Source: Amaricoccus sp047275745
GTDB lineage: Bacteria > Pseudomonadota > Alphaproteobacteria > Rhodobacterales > Rhodobacteraceae
Length of the DNA stretch: 64,000 bases
Direction of reading: 5' to 3'
Assembly (NCBI RefSeq): GCF_047275745.1
Contig: NZ_JBKQWU010000002.1
Coordinates: 186,001 to 250,000 of the forward strand
Under the pieces are notes generated by a model, which had not been told where the DNA came from, did not search any database, and worked only from the letters and a program-made list of their open reading frames with translations. A program made the position numbers and the translations under genes. Shown piece by piece: positions 15,367-23,765 of this stretch (its first letter is position 1; each line of letters opens with the position of its first letter).

Positions 15367-16548
15367 ATGCTCGAAGCCCTGCAGGCGCCCGCGCCGGACA
15401 AGATCCTCGAACTGATGAGCCTCTACGCCGATGATCCGCGTGAGGACAAGCTCGACCTCGGCGTCGGCGTCTACAAGGACGCCGAGGGACGCACGCCGAT
15501 CATGCGCGCCGTCAAGGAGGCGGAACGGCGGCTCCTGGAGGAGCAGACGACGAAGTCCTATGTCGCGCTCCTTGGGGACGCGACTTTCCTCGACCGGATG
15601 CGCGACCTGATCTTCGGCGATTCGGTGCCCGCCGACCGGATCGCCGCCTGCCAGACGCCGGGCGGAACGGGCGCGGTGCACCAGCTTTTCGAACTGATCC
15701 AGCGCGCCGACCCCGAGGCGGTGGTCTGGTACTCGGACCCGACCTGGCCAAACCATCCGGCGATGCTGGCCCATCTCGGCATTCCGGCGAAGACGTACCG
15801 CTATTTCGACACCGCGACCCGCGGCGTCGATTTCGAGGGGATGCTCGCCGATCTCGCCGGGGCGAAGGTCGGTGATGTCGTACTGCTGCATGGCTGCTGC
15901 CACAACCCGACCGGGGCCAACCCGACGCTGGAACAATGGCGCACGATCGCCGAGCTCTGCGTCCAGCGCGGTCTCGTGCCGATGATCGACCTCGCCTATC
16001 AGGGCTTCGGCGACGGGCTCGATTCCGATGTCGCGGGGATGCGCTACCTCGCGGGACAGGTGCCCGAGATCCTGGTCGCGGCCAGCTGCTCGAAGAATTT
16101 CGGCCTCTACCGCGACCGGGTCGGCGCCGCCTTCGCGGTCAGCGCGGCTCCGAACCTGACGCCGATCGCGCGCGGCAACCTCGCCTCGCTGAACCGGATG
16201 AACTTCTCCTTCCCGCCGGATCACGGCGCGCGGGCCGTCGGCATCATCCTCGCCGACGACAAGCTGCGCCTCGACTGGATCACCGAGCTCGAGGAGATGC
16301 GGCAGGGCATGCTGGTCCTGCGCCGGAATTTCGCCGAGGCGCTGCGGCGGGCGACGAATTCCGACCGCTACGATTTCGTCGCGAGCCACCGGGGCATGTT
16401 CTCCCGCCTCGGCCTGACGCCCGGACAGGTGGCGACGCTCAGGAGCGACTACGGCGTCTACATGACGGGCGACAGCCGGATCAACATCGCCGGCCTCCCG
16501 GCGGACGGCCTCGACACCTTCGCCTCCGCGATCGCGGCCGTCGATTGA
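15367..16548 (+). CDS. tyrB: Aromatic/aspartate aminotransferase, class I
   Basis: 393 residues, PLP enzyme of fold type I. The PLP lysine is in ASCSKNFGLYRDRVG (Lys243). LLHGCCHNPTGANPTLEQW and MIDLAYQGFGDGL are the other cofactor-binding motifs. The N-terminal LYADDPREDKLDLGVGVYKD is typical of the aspartate/aromatic subgroup (AspC/TyrB). An excellent ribosome site (AGGAGGAAAACC) precedes the ATG. It transfers amino groups between aromatic amino acids or aspartate and 2-oxoglutarate. The split between tyrB and aspC functions is uncertain by sequence alone. Converges with the XRE regulator gene. Confidence 0.88.
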   Translation: MLEALQAPAPDKILELMSLYADDPREDKLDLGVGVYKDAEGRTPIMRAVKEAERRLLEEQTTKSYVALLGDATFLDRMRDLIFGDSVPADRIAACQTPGGTGAVHQLFELIQRADPEAVVWYSDPTWPNHPAMLAHLGIPAKTYRYFDTATRGVDFEGMLADLAGAKVGDVVLLHGCCHNPTGANPTLEQWRTIAELCVQRGLVPMIDLAYQGFGDGLDSDVAGMRYLAGQVPEILVAASCSKNFGLYRDRVGAAFAVSAAPNLTPIARGNLASLNRMNFSFPPDHGARAVGIILADDKLRLDWITELEEMRQGMLVLRRNFAEALRRATNSDRYDFVASHRGMFSRLGLTPGQVATLRSDYGVYMTGDSRINIAGLPADGLDTFASAIAAVD

Positions 16549-16576
16549 GACATCCGCCGGCGGTCCGAGGCCGGGC

Positions 16577-17428
16577 TCAGTCCCTCGTGTTCGGACCACC
16601 CGGCGAAACCAGCCTCGCCATCGTCTCGGCCGTCCACCGGTCCGCCGGCAGGAAGGCCTCGATGGTTATATCCGACAGCGTCGTGTCGACCGCCGTCCCG
16701 AACACCGTCGTCGTGCTCAGGAAGGACAGCGTTCCGAACGGTCCGGTGATCTGGAACGGCAGAGCGATCGGCCAGTCGCGCGCCGTCCCCGCCCCGTCCG
16801 CGTCGCTCGGCTGGCCCGAGGGTGAACCGCGACGGGGGACCGGCGGGGCGGGCAGCGACTCCAGTTCCTCCCGCAGCGCGACGAGTTTCGGATCCGCCGA
16901 GATTTCGATCTCGTGCCGCAGCCGCGCCAGCGAGTGGGACCGCCATTCGGTGAGGTTCGGGATCCGCGGCGCGAGCCCGTTCGGGTGGAGCGCGAGGCGC
17001 AGCACATTGACCTCGCCCGAGAGCAGCGCGGGCGCGACCCCTTCAAGCAGCACCTGGACAGCTCGGTTGGCGGCGCGCAGGTTCCAGTTCCGGTCGATGG
17101 CCAGCGCTGGATGCGGGAGGTGGCCGTCGAGGATCCGCCCGATCATCCCGCGCGCCTCTTCGAAGCCCGGCGAGTCGAACGGCCGCTCGGGATACCGCGG
17201 CGCATAGCCCGCGGCGACGAAGATCGCATTGCGATCGCGAAGCGGCACACCGAGCGTCTCGGCCAGCCGCAGGATCATCTCCCGGCTCGGCAAGGACCTG
17301 CCCGATTCAAGAAAGCTCAGGTGCCGCTGGGATATCCCGGCATCCATTGCCAGCGCCAGCTGGCTGAAACGGCGACGCCGCCGCCACCACCGCAGCGCCT
17401 CTCCGAACTGGTTTCGTCGCCCGTCCAT
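16577..17428 (-). CDS. XRE-family regulator with MmyB-like ligand-binding domain
   Basis: 283 residues from the ATG at 17428. A TTG at 17464 with GGGAGG just upstream is an alternative that adds 12 residues. The N-terminal helix-turn-helix is RRRRFSQLALAMDAGISQRH, followed by LSFLESGRSLPSREMILRLA. From about residue 85 the MmyB-like (PAS-related) domain follows, with LAIDRNWNLRAANRAVQVLL. Such regulators usually control a gene next to them, often transcribed divergently. Here that is the DUF1330-like gene, 131 bases away. The ligand is unknown, since MmyB-like domains in other species bind fatty acids or related lipids only in some cases. Confidence 0.85.
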   Translation of the reverse strand: MDGRRNQFGEALRWWRRRRRFSQLALAMDAGISQRHLSFLESGRSLPSREMILRLAETLGVPLRDRNAIFVAAGYAPRYPERPFDSPGFEEARGMIGRILDGHLPHPALAIDRNWNLRAANRAVQVLLEGVAPALLSGEVNVLRLALHPNGLAPRIPNLTEWRSHSLARLRHEIEISADPKLVALREELESLPAPPVPRRGSPSGQPSDADGAGTARDWPIALPFQITGPFGTLSFLSTTTVFGTAVDTTLSDITIEAFLPADRWTAETMARLVSPGGPNTRD

Positions 17429-17559
17429 GGCTTCGAAAGTGGCGCCGGTGGCCGGTGGTTGCAATTACCTCCCGCGTAATCGACCGGAGCCGTGTTCCGT
17501 TGCGAAGATACCGGCGAGCCCAAGCTTGGGGACTCGTTGCGAAAGAGAAGGATCAGGCG

Positions 17560-17991
17560 ATGTCGATTGTCTCAGATCTCGTCCGGAAGCGGACCGAAGA
17601 GCGGACCGGGCGGGCGCGACAGGGGGGCGGGAACGCGGCCTGCTATGCCGTGGCGCTGCTCCGCCATGTCACGATGGGTCCGGAAATCGTCTCGTATCTC
17701 GAAGCGATCGACGCGACGCTCGCACCCTTTCAGGGCCGCTTCATCGTTCACGGCGGTCCGTGTCATCGGTTGGAAGGCGCACCGCCGGGCGATCTCATCG
17801 TCATAGAGTTCCCCAGCTTGTCCGCCGCGCGCGACTGGTACGCATCGCCCGCCTACGCGGCCATCCTGCCCCACCGGCTCCGCAACTCCGAAGGCGATGT
17901 CTTCCTCATCGAAGGCGTCCCGGCGGACCACCGCGCGACCGATGTGCTGAACGGTCTTCAAGGCGAAGACACGCGAAGCGCGCGTTCCTGA
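17560..17991 (+). CDS. DUF1330-like protein
   Basis: 143 residues. The middle resembles DUF1330, a dimeric ferredoxin-like alpha/beta barrel fold: VSYLEAIDATLAPFQGRFIV, DLIVIEFPSLSAARDWYASP and AYAAILPHRLRNSEGDVFLI. It has a longer N-terminus than most members (about 30 extra residues, charged). No catalytic role is established for the family. The ATG at 17560 follows AGAAGGATC. It is transcribed away from the XRE/MmyB regulator gene, which probably controls it. The intergenic stretch carries two copies of CGTTGCGAA (17498-17506 and 17535-17543). Confidence 0.8.
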   Translation: MSIVSDLVRKRTEERTGRARQGGGNAACYAVALLRHVTMGPEIVSYLEAIDATLAPFQGRFIVHGGPCHRLEGAPPGDLIVIEFPSLSAARDWYASPAYAAILPHRLRNSEGDVFLIEGVPADHRATDVLNGLQGEDTRSARS

Positions 17992-18106
17992 GGCTCCGCG
18001 CGGCGGTACGGCGATCCGGGAGCGCGGGAGTCAGGCGGATCACCTCGAATTACCGCCGCCCCGGCGGGGTCGAACCGCCGCCGTCCCGGCGCGATGGCGG
18101 CCTCAC

Positions 18107-18186
18107 CGAAAAGAAAAAGGCCCGCGAGGCGGGCCCAAGGTCGTGCCCCCCTGGGGCACAGGATCGCCGGACCTCCTTGGGTCCGG
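18107..18186 (-). terminator. Terminator and two further hairpins after the cold-shock gene
   Basis: Reading on the minus strand after the csp stop, three perfect hairpins follow: CCGGACC/GGTCCGG (18167-18186, 6-base loop), GTGCCCC/GGGGCAC (18143-18159, 3-base loop) and GGCCCGC/GCGGGCC (18119-18135, 3-base loop). The last is followed by TTTTTCTTTT, making a strong intrinsic terminator. The earlier two would form a structured 3' UTR. Confidence 0.8.
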
Positions 18187-18224
18187 CATCTCCATCCATC
18201 GGCGGCGGAAATCCGCCCGCCGGG

Positions 18225-18431
18225 TCAGCGCAGCGCGATCTGGCCCGCCGAGGTGCGGCCGTCGCGGCCGGTCTCGAGCTCGTAGCTCACCTTCTGCCCA
18301 TCGGCGATTTCGCGCAGTCCCGCGCGTTCCAGCGCCGAAATGTGCAGAAATACGTCCTTGCCGCCGGTCTCGGGCTGAATAAACCCGAAGCCCTTGGTTG
18401 CGTTGAACCACTTTACAGTGCCGTTCGCCAT
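18225..18431 (-). CDS. Cold-shock protein (CspA family)
   Basis: 68 residues, one cold-shock domain with both RNA-binding motifs: NATKGFGFIQPE (RNP1, KGFGFI) and KDVFLHISAL (RNP2, VFLHIS). Such proteins bind single-stranded RNA and melt secondary structure; in alphaproteobacteria several paralogues exist with cold or stationary-phase roles. The 200 bases upstream (18432-18633) hold no gene that I can support; they are less GC-rich than average and may be a long 5' leader, as is common for csp genes. The 3' side has a triple-hairpin region ending in a strong terminator. Single-gene unit. Confidence 0.95.
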   Translation of the reverse strand: MANGTVKWFNATKGFGFIQPETGGKDVFLHISALERAGLREIADGQKVSYELETGRDGRTSAGQIALR

Positions 18432-18633
18432 TCGATTCCGTCTCCAGTATTACCGCCCGCGAGATACGGCGGCAGCGGGTCAAGTCAAACCAAGATCAAT
18501 AGTCTGACCGGCGAGACGACGAGCAGATAGTTCAAGATGTAACTTTACCACGTATCCCTCTACGACAGAATCGGCTGGCGCACAACGAGAATTGCGTGGC
18601 GCGCGCCGGTCGCGAAACGATCGTACCCGGCCG

Positions 18634-19449
18634 TCAGGACGCGAGTCCCAGAACATCTCGCATCGTGTACTCGCCCGGCGCCCGTCCCTGCCCCCAGAGC
18701 GCCGCGCGCACCGCGCCGCGCGCGAAGAGCATTCGGTCGGAGGCGACATGGCGGAGCGCCACCCGCTCGCCGGGACCCGCGAAGATCACCTCATGCTCGC
18801 CGATGACATCGCCGCCGCGCAGGCTCGCGAAGCCGATCGCGCCCTCGGGACGCGCCCCGGTCATGCCGTCGCGTCCGCTGACCCGCGCGTCGTCGAGCGC
18901 GACGCCCCGGCCCTCCGCCGCCGCCTCGCCGAGCATCAGCGCGGTGCCCGACGGGGCATCGACCTTGTGGCGGTGGTGCATCTCGACCACCTCGATGTCG
19001 TAGTCGGGACCGAGCACCTCCGCGATCTTGCGGGTCAGTTCCACGAGCAGGTTCACTCCCACGCTCATGTTCCCCGCCCGCACGATGACCGCGTGCCGGC
19101 CGGCCGCCCTGAGGTGCCCGAGATCCGCGGCGTCGAGGCCCGTGGTTCCGACCACATGCGTGAGCCGGGCCTGGGCCGCGAGTTCGGAGAAGGCCACGGT
19201 CGCCTCGGGCGTGGTGAAATCGACCACCGCCTGACAGCGCGCGAAGGTCTCCAGCGGATCGTCCTCGACCTTGACCCCCATCGGCGCGCCGCCCATTGCC
19301 TCGCCGAGATCCTGCCCGGCCCAGGGATGGCCCGGGCGGACCGTCGCGCCGCCGAGATAGGCGCCCGGCGCCTCGCGAACCGCCGCGACCAGCATCCGTC
19401 CCATGCGCCCGGCGACGCCGACCACCGCGATTCCGACCCCTGATGGCAT
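18634..19449 (-). CDS. dapB: 4-hydroxy-tetrahydrodipicolinate reductase
   Basis: 271 residues; second committed step of lysine and diaminopimelate synthesis, using NAD(P)H. The N-terminal Rossmann fold has IAVVGVAGRMGRMLV. The mobile loop and catalytic segment is EVVEMHHRHKVDAPSGTAL, with the paired His and the Lys that contact substrate. DFTTPEATVAF is the other family motif. The ATG at 19449 is chosen by length (about 270 is standard) and has AGAGGGAAG upstream. It points away from rbfA with a gap of 100 bases, a common arrangement in this order. Confidence 0.95.
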   Translation of the reverse strand: MPSGVGIAVVGVAGRMGRMLVAAVREAPGAYLGGATVRPGHPWAGQDLGEAMGGAPMGVKVEDDPLETFARCQAVVDFTTPEATVAFSELAAQARLTHVVGTTGLDAADLGHLRAAGRHAVIVRAGNMSVGVNLLVELTRKIAEVLGPDYDIEVVEMHHRHKVDAPSGTALMLGEAAAEGRGVALDDARVSGRDGMTGARPEGAIGFASLRGGDVIGEHEVIFAGPGERVALRHVASDRMLFARGAVRAALWGQGRAPGEYTMRDVLGLAS

Positions 19450-19549
19450 CTCTCTTCCCTCTCTCGGCTCCCGTCCCCGGGGCGCGGCTCGGGGGCGGGG
19501 CCTCGCGGCCGCCCTTGACTCCGCGCGCGCGTGATAGGATGTGACCCGC

Positions 19550-19954
19550 ATGGCAAAGACAAGACCCCTTTCCAGCGGTGGCCCCAGCCAGCGGCAGCTG
19601 CGCGTAGCCGAGGTGATCCGGCGCGCGCTGTCGGAGATTCTCGCGCGCGGCGACGTGCACGACCCGGACCTCGCCTCGGTCTCGATCACCGTCGCCGAGG
19701 TCAAGGTCTCGCCCGATCTGCGCCATGCCACAGTCTTCGTCCTGCCGCTCGGCGGGATCAACACCGAGGGCGTCCTGAAGGCCCTGACCCGCAACCGGCA
19801 CGAGTTGCGCCGGCAGGTGACCAGCCAGATCGACCTGAAATTCTCGCCGGATCTGAGCTTCCAGCCCGACCGGCGCTTCGACCAGATGGACCGCACCCGC
19901 GCGCTGCTCGACTCGCCCGAGGTGCGCCGGGATATCGAGTCCGGGTCCGATTAA
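19550..19954 (+). CDS. rbfA: 30S ribosome-binding factor A
   Basis: 134 residues. A KH-like fold protein that binds the 30S subunit during late maturation of the 16S rRNA 5' end. Signature segments: SQRQLRVAEVIRRALSEILA and the strand-helix VTVAEVKVSPDLRHATVFV-like run (residues 40-62). The ATG at 19550 is used; a GTG three codons upstream is possible. It is followed by truB after 17 bases, so the two ribosome or RNA-modification genes are co-transcribed. The infB-nusA part of the usual operon is not here. Confidence 0.93.
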   Translation: MAKTRPLSSGGPSQRQLRVAEVIRRALSEILARGDVHDPDLASVSITVAEVKVSPDLRHATVFVLPLGGINTEGVLKALTRNRHELRRQVTSQIDLKFSPDLSFQPDRRFDQMDRTRALLDSPEVRRDIESGSD

Positions 19955-19971
19955 CTCCGGAGATCCCCAAG

Positions 19972-20886
19972 ATGGCCAGACGACAGCGCGGGCGGCCGGT
20001 TCACGGCTGGCTCCTGATCGACAAGCCCGCCGGCCCGACCTCGGCCCAGGTGGTGGCCAAGGTCCGCTGGGCGCTCGACGCGCGCAAGGCCGGGCATGCC
20101 GGCACGCTCGATCCCGCCGCGACGGGGCTCCTCGCCATCGCCCTCGGCGAGGCGACGAAGACGGTGCCCTATGTGACCGACGCCGACAAATGCTACCGCT
20201 TCACGGTGCGCTGGGGTGTGCGGACCGCGACCGACGACGCGGAGGGCGAGGTGATCGCGACGAGCGGTGCGCGGCCGGCGCGCGAGGCGATCGAAACCGC
20301 GCTCGGCGCCTTCCGGGGCGACATCCTGCAGATCCCGCCGAATGTCTCGGCGGTGAAGGTCGAGGGCGAGCGCGCCTATGACCTCGCCCGCGCGGGAGAG
20401 GTGCTCGATCTCGCGGCCCGCCCGCTGCATGTGGCGCGGCTCGACCTGATCGGGACGCCGGACGCCGACACGGCGATCCTCGAGATGGAATGCGGCAAGG
20501 GCGGCTATGTGCGCGCGATCGCCCGCGATCTCGGCGAGGCGCTCGGATGCCATGGCCATGTGATCGAGTTGCGGCGGCTCTGGTCCGGGCCGTTCGACGT
20601 GGACGAGGCGCTCGGTCTCGACGAGGTGGAGCGCCTCGCCCGGACCCCGGACCTAGACCGGCGCCTGCTCGGGCTCGAAGCCGGTCTCGGCGACCTGCCC
20701 TGCCTGCCCGCGACACCGCAGGGTGCCACGCGGCTTCGCAACGGCAACCCCGGACTCGTGCTGTCCTCGACCGTCGACTACGGCGACGAGGCATGGGCGA
20801 GTTATGAGGGCGCACCGGTCGCGATCGGAATCTACCGGGGCGGCGAGTTGCATCCGACCCGCGTCTTTCGGCTCGATGCGGACTGA
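19972..20886 (+). CDS. truB: tRNA pseudouridine-55 synthase
   Basis: 304 residues; isomerises U55 in the T-loop of nearly all tRNAs. The catalytic Asp47 is in KAGHAGTLDPAATGLL. Other family motifs are GWLLIDKPAGPTSAQ at the N-terminus, KCYRFTVRWGVRTATDDAEG, and EMECGKGGYVRAIARDLGE. The C-terminal part has a PUA-like region (TRLRNGNPGLVLSS). Length is standard. It is expressed with rbfA. The phospholipase D-like gene follows after 50 bases. Confidence 0.95.
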   Translation: MARRQRGRPVHGWLLIDKPAGPTSAQVVAKVRWALDARKAGHAGTLDPAATGLLAIALGEATKTVPYVTDADKCYRFTVRWGVRTATDDAEGEVIATSGARPAREAIETALGAFRGDILQIPPNVSAVKVEGERAYDLARAGEVLDLAARPLHVARLDLIGTPDADTAILEMECGKGGYVRAIARDLGEALGCHGHVIELRRLWSGPFDVDEALGLDEVERLARTPDLDRRLLGLEAGLGDLPCLPATPQGATRLRNGNPGLVLSSTVDYGDEAWASYEGAPVAIGIYRGGELHPTRVFRLDAD

Positions 20887-20936
20887 CGTTGCCCCATAAT
20901 CCACCCCGGGGCGGCGACGACTGCCGGGGAGGCGAC

Positions 20937-22646
20937 ATGGACGGCGGCGAACAGGCGGAACAGACCCGTCGCGAGCAGGAGGCGAGTCGCGGAGAGCAGA
21001 CTGGCGGCGAACAGACTCGCGAGGAACGGGCCGGTGGCAAACAGGCCGGTCAGGGACAGGCCGGAGAGGAACACGCCCGTAAGGAACCGGCTGACGAGGA
21101 ACGGGTGGACGAATCGCTGACCGCGCGGCCGTTCATCACAGCCTACGAGGCGTACCCGGAGCTCGAAAGGCTGTTCCTCGGCGCGAAGACGGAAATCTGG
21201 GCCGGGTTCAGGATCTTCGACCTGCGGACCAGGCTGCGCTCACGCGAGGGACAGGCGATCGGGGCGACATGGTTCGATCTCATCGTTCACCGCCTCCGCG
21301 CCGGCGTGAAGATCCACCTCGTTCTCGCCGATTTCGATCCCGCGCTGGCCACGCCGCTGCACCGGGGGACATGGCGCACGGTGCAGCAGTTCTGCGCGGC
21401 GCGCGAGATCGCCGGCGGCGACGGGCTCGACCTGCTGCCGGTGCGCCAGCCCGCGCGGGCCGGACTCGTGCCCCGCATCCTGTTCTCGCCCGCCGTCCTC
21501 GCACGGGCGGCGCGCGAGCTTCGCGACCTCGACGACGCCGACGAGGACGAGCGGCGGGAGGCGCTGACCACCTCGGTCGGCCTGCGCCCCTGGGTCCGCG
21601 ACCCGGAGAAGGGCGGGTTCCAGTTCCGCTTCTGGCCGATCCCCGACATCCACCCCGGGACGCATCACCAGAAGCTCGCGGTCTTCGACCGGCGCGTGCT
21701 CTTCATCGGCGGGCTCGACCTCAACGAGCGCCGCTACGACGACCCGAACCACGAGCGGCCGGGGGAGCAGACCTGGCACGATGTCGTGGTCGTGACGAAG
21801 GAGCCGGATTGCGTCGCCGCGGCGCAGGCGCATCTGGAGGCGCTGCTCGGCGGTCAGGAGCCGCCCCCGGCGCAGCGGGGCGGCAATCCGCGCTTCGTCC
21901 GCACCATCTCGCGCGACGGCTCCCACCGCCCGTTCCGCCTCTCGCCGATCCCCTTCATCCGCGAATCCGAGGCCGAGAACCGCAAGATCTTCACGAGCGC
22001 GCGGCGGCTCGTCTTCATCGAGACGCAGTATTTCCGGCATCGCCCGCTCGCCCGGACGCTGGCACGCGCGGCGCGGCTCAACCCGGATCTCGAGCTCATT
22101 CTCATGCTGCCCGCCGCGCCGGAGGAGGTGGCCTTCGACCCGAAGCCCGGCCTCGACGCGCGCTACGGCGAATATCTGCAAGCGCGCTGCATCCGGCGAC
22201 TCGAACGCGCCTTCGGTTCGCGCGCCTTCATCGGCATGCCGCTCCGCCCCGCCCCGGCGCAGAGCGACGACCGCGACACGGCGCATGGTTCCGAGATCGT
22301 CTATATCCACGCCAAGGTGTCGATCGCGGATGATGCGATCGCCATGGTCGGTTCGGCCAATCTCAACGGGCGCAGCATGCGCTGGGACACGGAGGCAAGC
22401 GTGGTCTTCAACGACACGCATTCGGTCGCGCATCTGCGCCGCCGGCTCTTCGCGCACTGGCTGCCCGAGGACGCGCCGGAGGCGGCCTTCGATCTCGCGA
22501 CCGCGCGCGCCACCTGGGCCGAGATCGCGCAGCAGAACCTCCGCCGCCCGCCGACGGAACGGCGCGGCTTCATCGTGCCCTATGATGTCAGTCCGGCGGA
22601 GGATTTTGGCAAGCCGGTGCCGGCGATCCCCGAGGAGGTCGTGTGA
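20937..22646 (+). CDS. Phospholipase D-like protein with two HKD motifs
   Basis: 569 residues from the ATG at 20937, which has a strong GGGGAGG site. Two HxKxxxxD motifs: HHQKLAVFD at about residue 243 and HAKVSIADDAIAMVGSANLN at about residue 459, followed by GSANLNGRS-type sequence. The two half-sites together form a PLD active site acting on phosphodiesters, most likely phospholipids. The overall layout (WFDLIVHRLRAGVKIHLVLA early on) is that of cytosolic PLD-like proteins, not of cardiolipin synthases, since it has no membrane helices. The N-terminal 60 residues are a charged, repetitive extension (see the repeat entry). Transfer and hydrolysis cannot be distinguished. Confidence 0.85.
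   Translation: MDGGEQAEQTRREQEASRGEQTGGEQTREERAGGKQAGQGQAGEEHARKEPADEERVDESLTARPFITAYEAYPELERLFLGAKTEIWAGFRIFDLRTRLRSREGQAIGATWFDLIVHRLRAGVKIHLVLADFDPALATPLHRGTWRTVQQFCAAREIAGGDGLDLLPVRQPARAGLVPRILFSPAVLARAARELRDLDDADEDERREALTTSVGLRPWVRDPEKGGFQFRFWPIPDIHPGTHHQKLAVFDRRVLFIGGLDLNERRYDDPNHERPGEQTWHDVVVVTKEPDCVAAAQAHLEALLGGQEPPPAQRGGNPRFVRTISRDGSHRPFRLSPIPFIRESEAENRKIFTSARRLVFIETQYFRHRPLARTLARAARLNPDLELILMLPAAPEEVAFDPKPGLDARYGEYLQARCIRRLERAFGSRAFIGMPLRPAPAQSDDRDTAHGSEIVYIHAKVSIADDAIAMVGSANLNGRSMRWDTEASVVFNDTHSVAHLRRRLFAHWLPEDAPEAAFDLATARATWAEIAQQNLRRPPTERRGFIVPYDVSPAEDFGKPVPAIPEEVV
20940..21110 (+). repeat. Degenerate 15-bp repeats in the PLD gene 5' end
   Basis: The first 55-60 codons of the PLD gene repeat a loose five-residue motif of the type GGEQT or AGEEx (for example SRGEQTGGEQTREERAGGKQ), with the matching DNA showing about ten degenerate 15-bp units. 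It encodes a hydrophilic, presumably disordered tail ahead of the first folded segment at about residue 65. Confidence 0.65.
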
Positions 22647-22678
22647 CGCGGCTCTCGGGTCCGCCAGCCTGCCCGCGC

Positions 22679-23500
22679 TCAGGCCACGCGGTCCCAGGTC
22701 GGATGGAAGCGGCCGGCGGGTGACAGGGTGAAGATCTCGCAGCCGTCCTCGGTCACGCCGATCGAATGTTCGAACTGCGCCGAGAGCGAGCGGTCCTTGG
22801 TGACGGCGGTCCAGTCGTCGTCGAGAACCTTGGTCTCCGGCCGACCGAGGTTGATCATCGGCTCGATCGTGAAGAACATTCCCGGCTCCAGCACCGGCCC
22901 CGCGCCCCAGCGACCGTAGTGCAGCACATTGGGCGCCGCGTGGAACACCCGGCCGAGCCCGTGGCCGCAGAAATCGCGCACGACCGAGCAGCGATGCGCC
23001 TCGGCGAAACGCTGGATCGCGGCGCCGATGTCGCCGAATCTGTTGCCCGGCTTCACCTGTTCGATGCCCTTGAAGAGCGCGTCATGCGTGATGTCGATCA
23101 GCCGCTCCGCCTTGCGCGGCGGCGGTCCCGCGACATACATCCGGCTCGAATCGCCATACCAGCCATCGACGATCACCGTGACGTCGATGTTGAGGATGTC
23201 GCCTTCCCGGAGCCGCTTGTCCGAGGGGATGCCGTGACAGACGACATGGTTGATCGAGATGCAGGAGGCGTGCTGGTAGCCCTTGTAGCCGACCGTGGCG
23301 GAGATCGCGCCCGCCTCGCGGATCATGTCGTGGATCGCGGTATCGAGTTCGATCGTCGCGACGCCGGGCACCACCAGCGGCGCGAGCCGGTCGAGGATCT
23401 CGGCGACCAGATGCCCCGCCGCGCGCATGCCGGCGAAATCCTCTGGCGCGTGGATGCGAATGCCGTCCTTGTTGAGGCGGCCCGGCGAATAACCTTCCAC
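22679..23500 (-). CDS. map: Methionine aminopeptidase, type I
   Basis: 273 residues; removes the N-terminal Met from new proteins, a two-metal enzyme. The metal ligands are in the usual places: NIDVTVIVDGWYGDSSRMY (both Asp), GHGLGRVFHAAPNV (His), FFTIEPMINLG (Glu) and AQFEHSIGVTEDG (Glu). I start at the GTG at 23500, where GGAG sits 8 bases upstream, because the length then fits the family (about 270). Longer in-frame extensions lack a site. It diverges from the CinA-like gene with a 265-base gap in which I see no gene. Confidence 0.94.
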   Translation of the reverse strand: MEGYSPGRLNKDGIRIHAPEDFAGMRAAGHLVAEILDRLAPLVVPGVATIELDTAIHDMIREAGAISATVGYKGYQHASCISINHVVCHGIPSDKRLREGDILNIDVTVIVDGWYGDSSRMYVAGPPPRKAERLIDITHDALFKGIEQVKPGNRFGDIGAAIQRFAEAHRCSVVRDFCGHGLGRVFHAAPNVLHYGRWGAGPVLEPGMFFTIEPMINLGRPETKVLDDDWTAVTKDRSLSAQFEHSIGVTEDGCEIFTLSPAGRFHPTWDRVA

Positions 23501-23765
23501 GGGGGTATCTCCTGACAGTCTGATCTTCCTCGCATAGCGTGCGGCGGGCGGAACGCCAAAGACCGGGTTCACCGCCCGGTATCCACCACGGACCTCGCGC
23601 AACGGAGATGTAGGGTTTCGGCGGGCGGAGGGCAACCGCCGCCGCTCGGCCCCGCGGCCGCGCGCGCGACTTCGGCTGGGGTCGGCCGGGAGACGGCGGA
23701 GATGGCATTGCATCCGGAGGCGGCTTGGGTCTCTGATGGCGGCGACGCATTCCGGGAGACCGCCG

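Noticed and set aside
18480..18749. A small gene opposite the start of the dapB end, upstream of csp
   Set aside because: The frame on the minus strand overlaps the dapB 3' end, has a composition typical of shadow frames, no ribosome site and no recognised domain.
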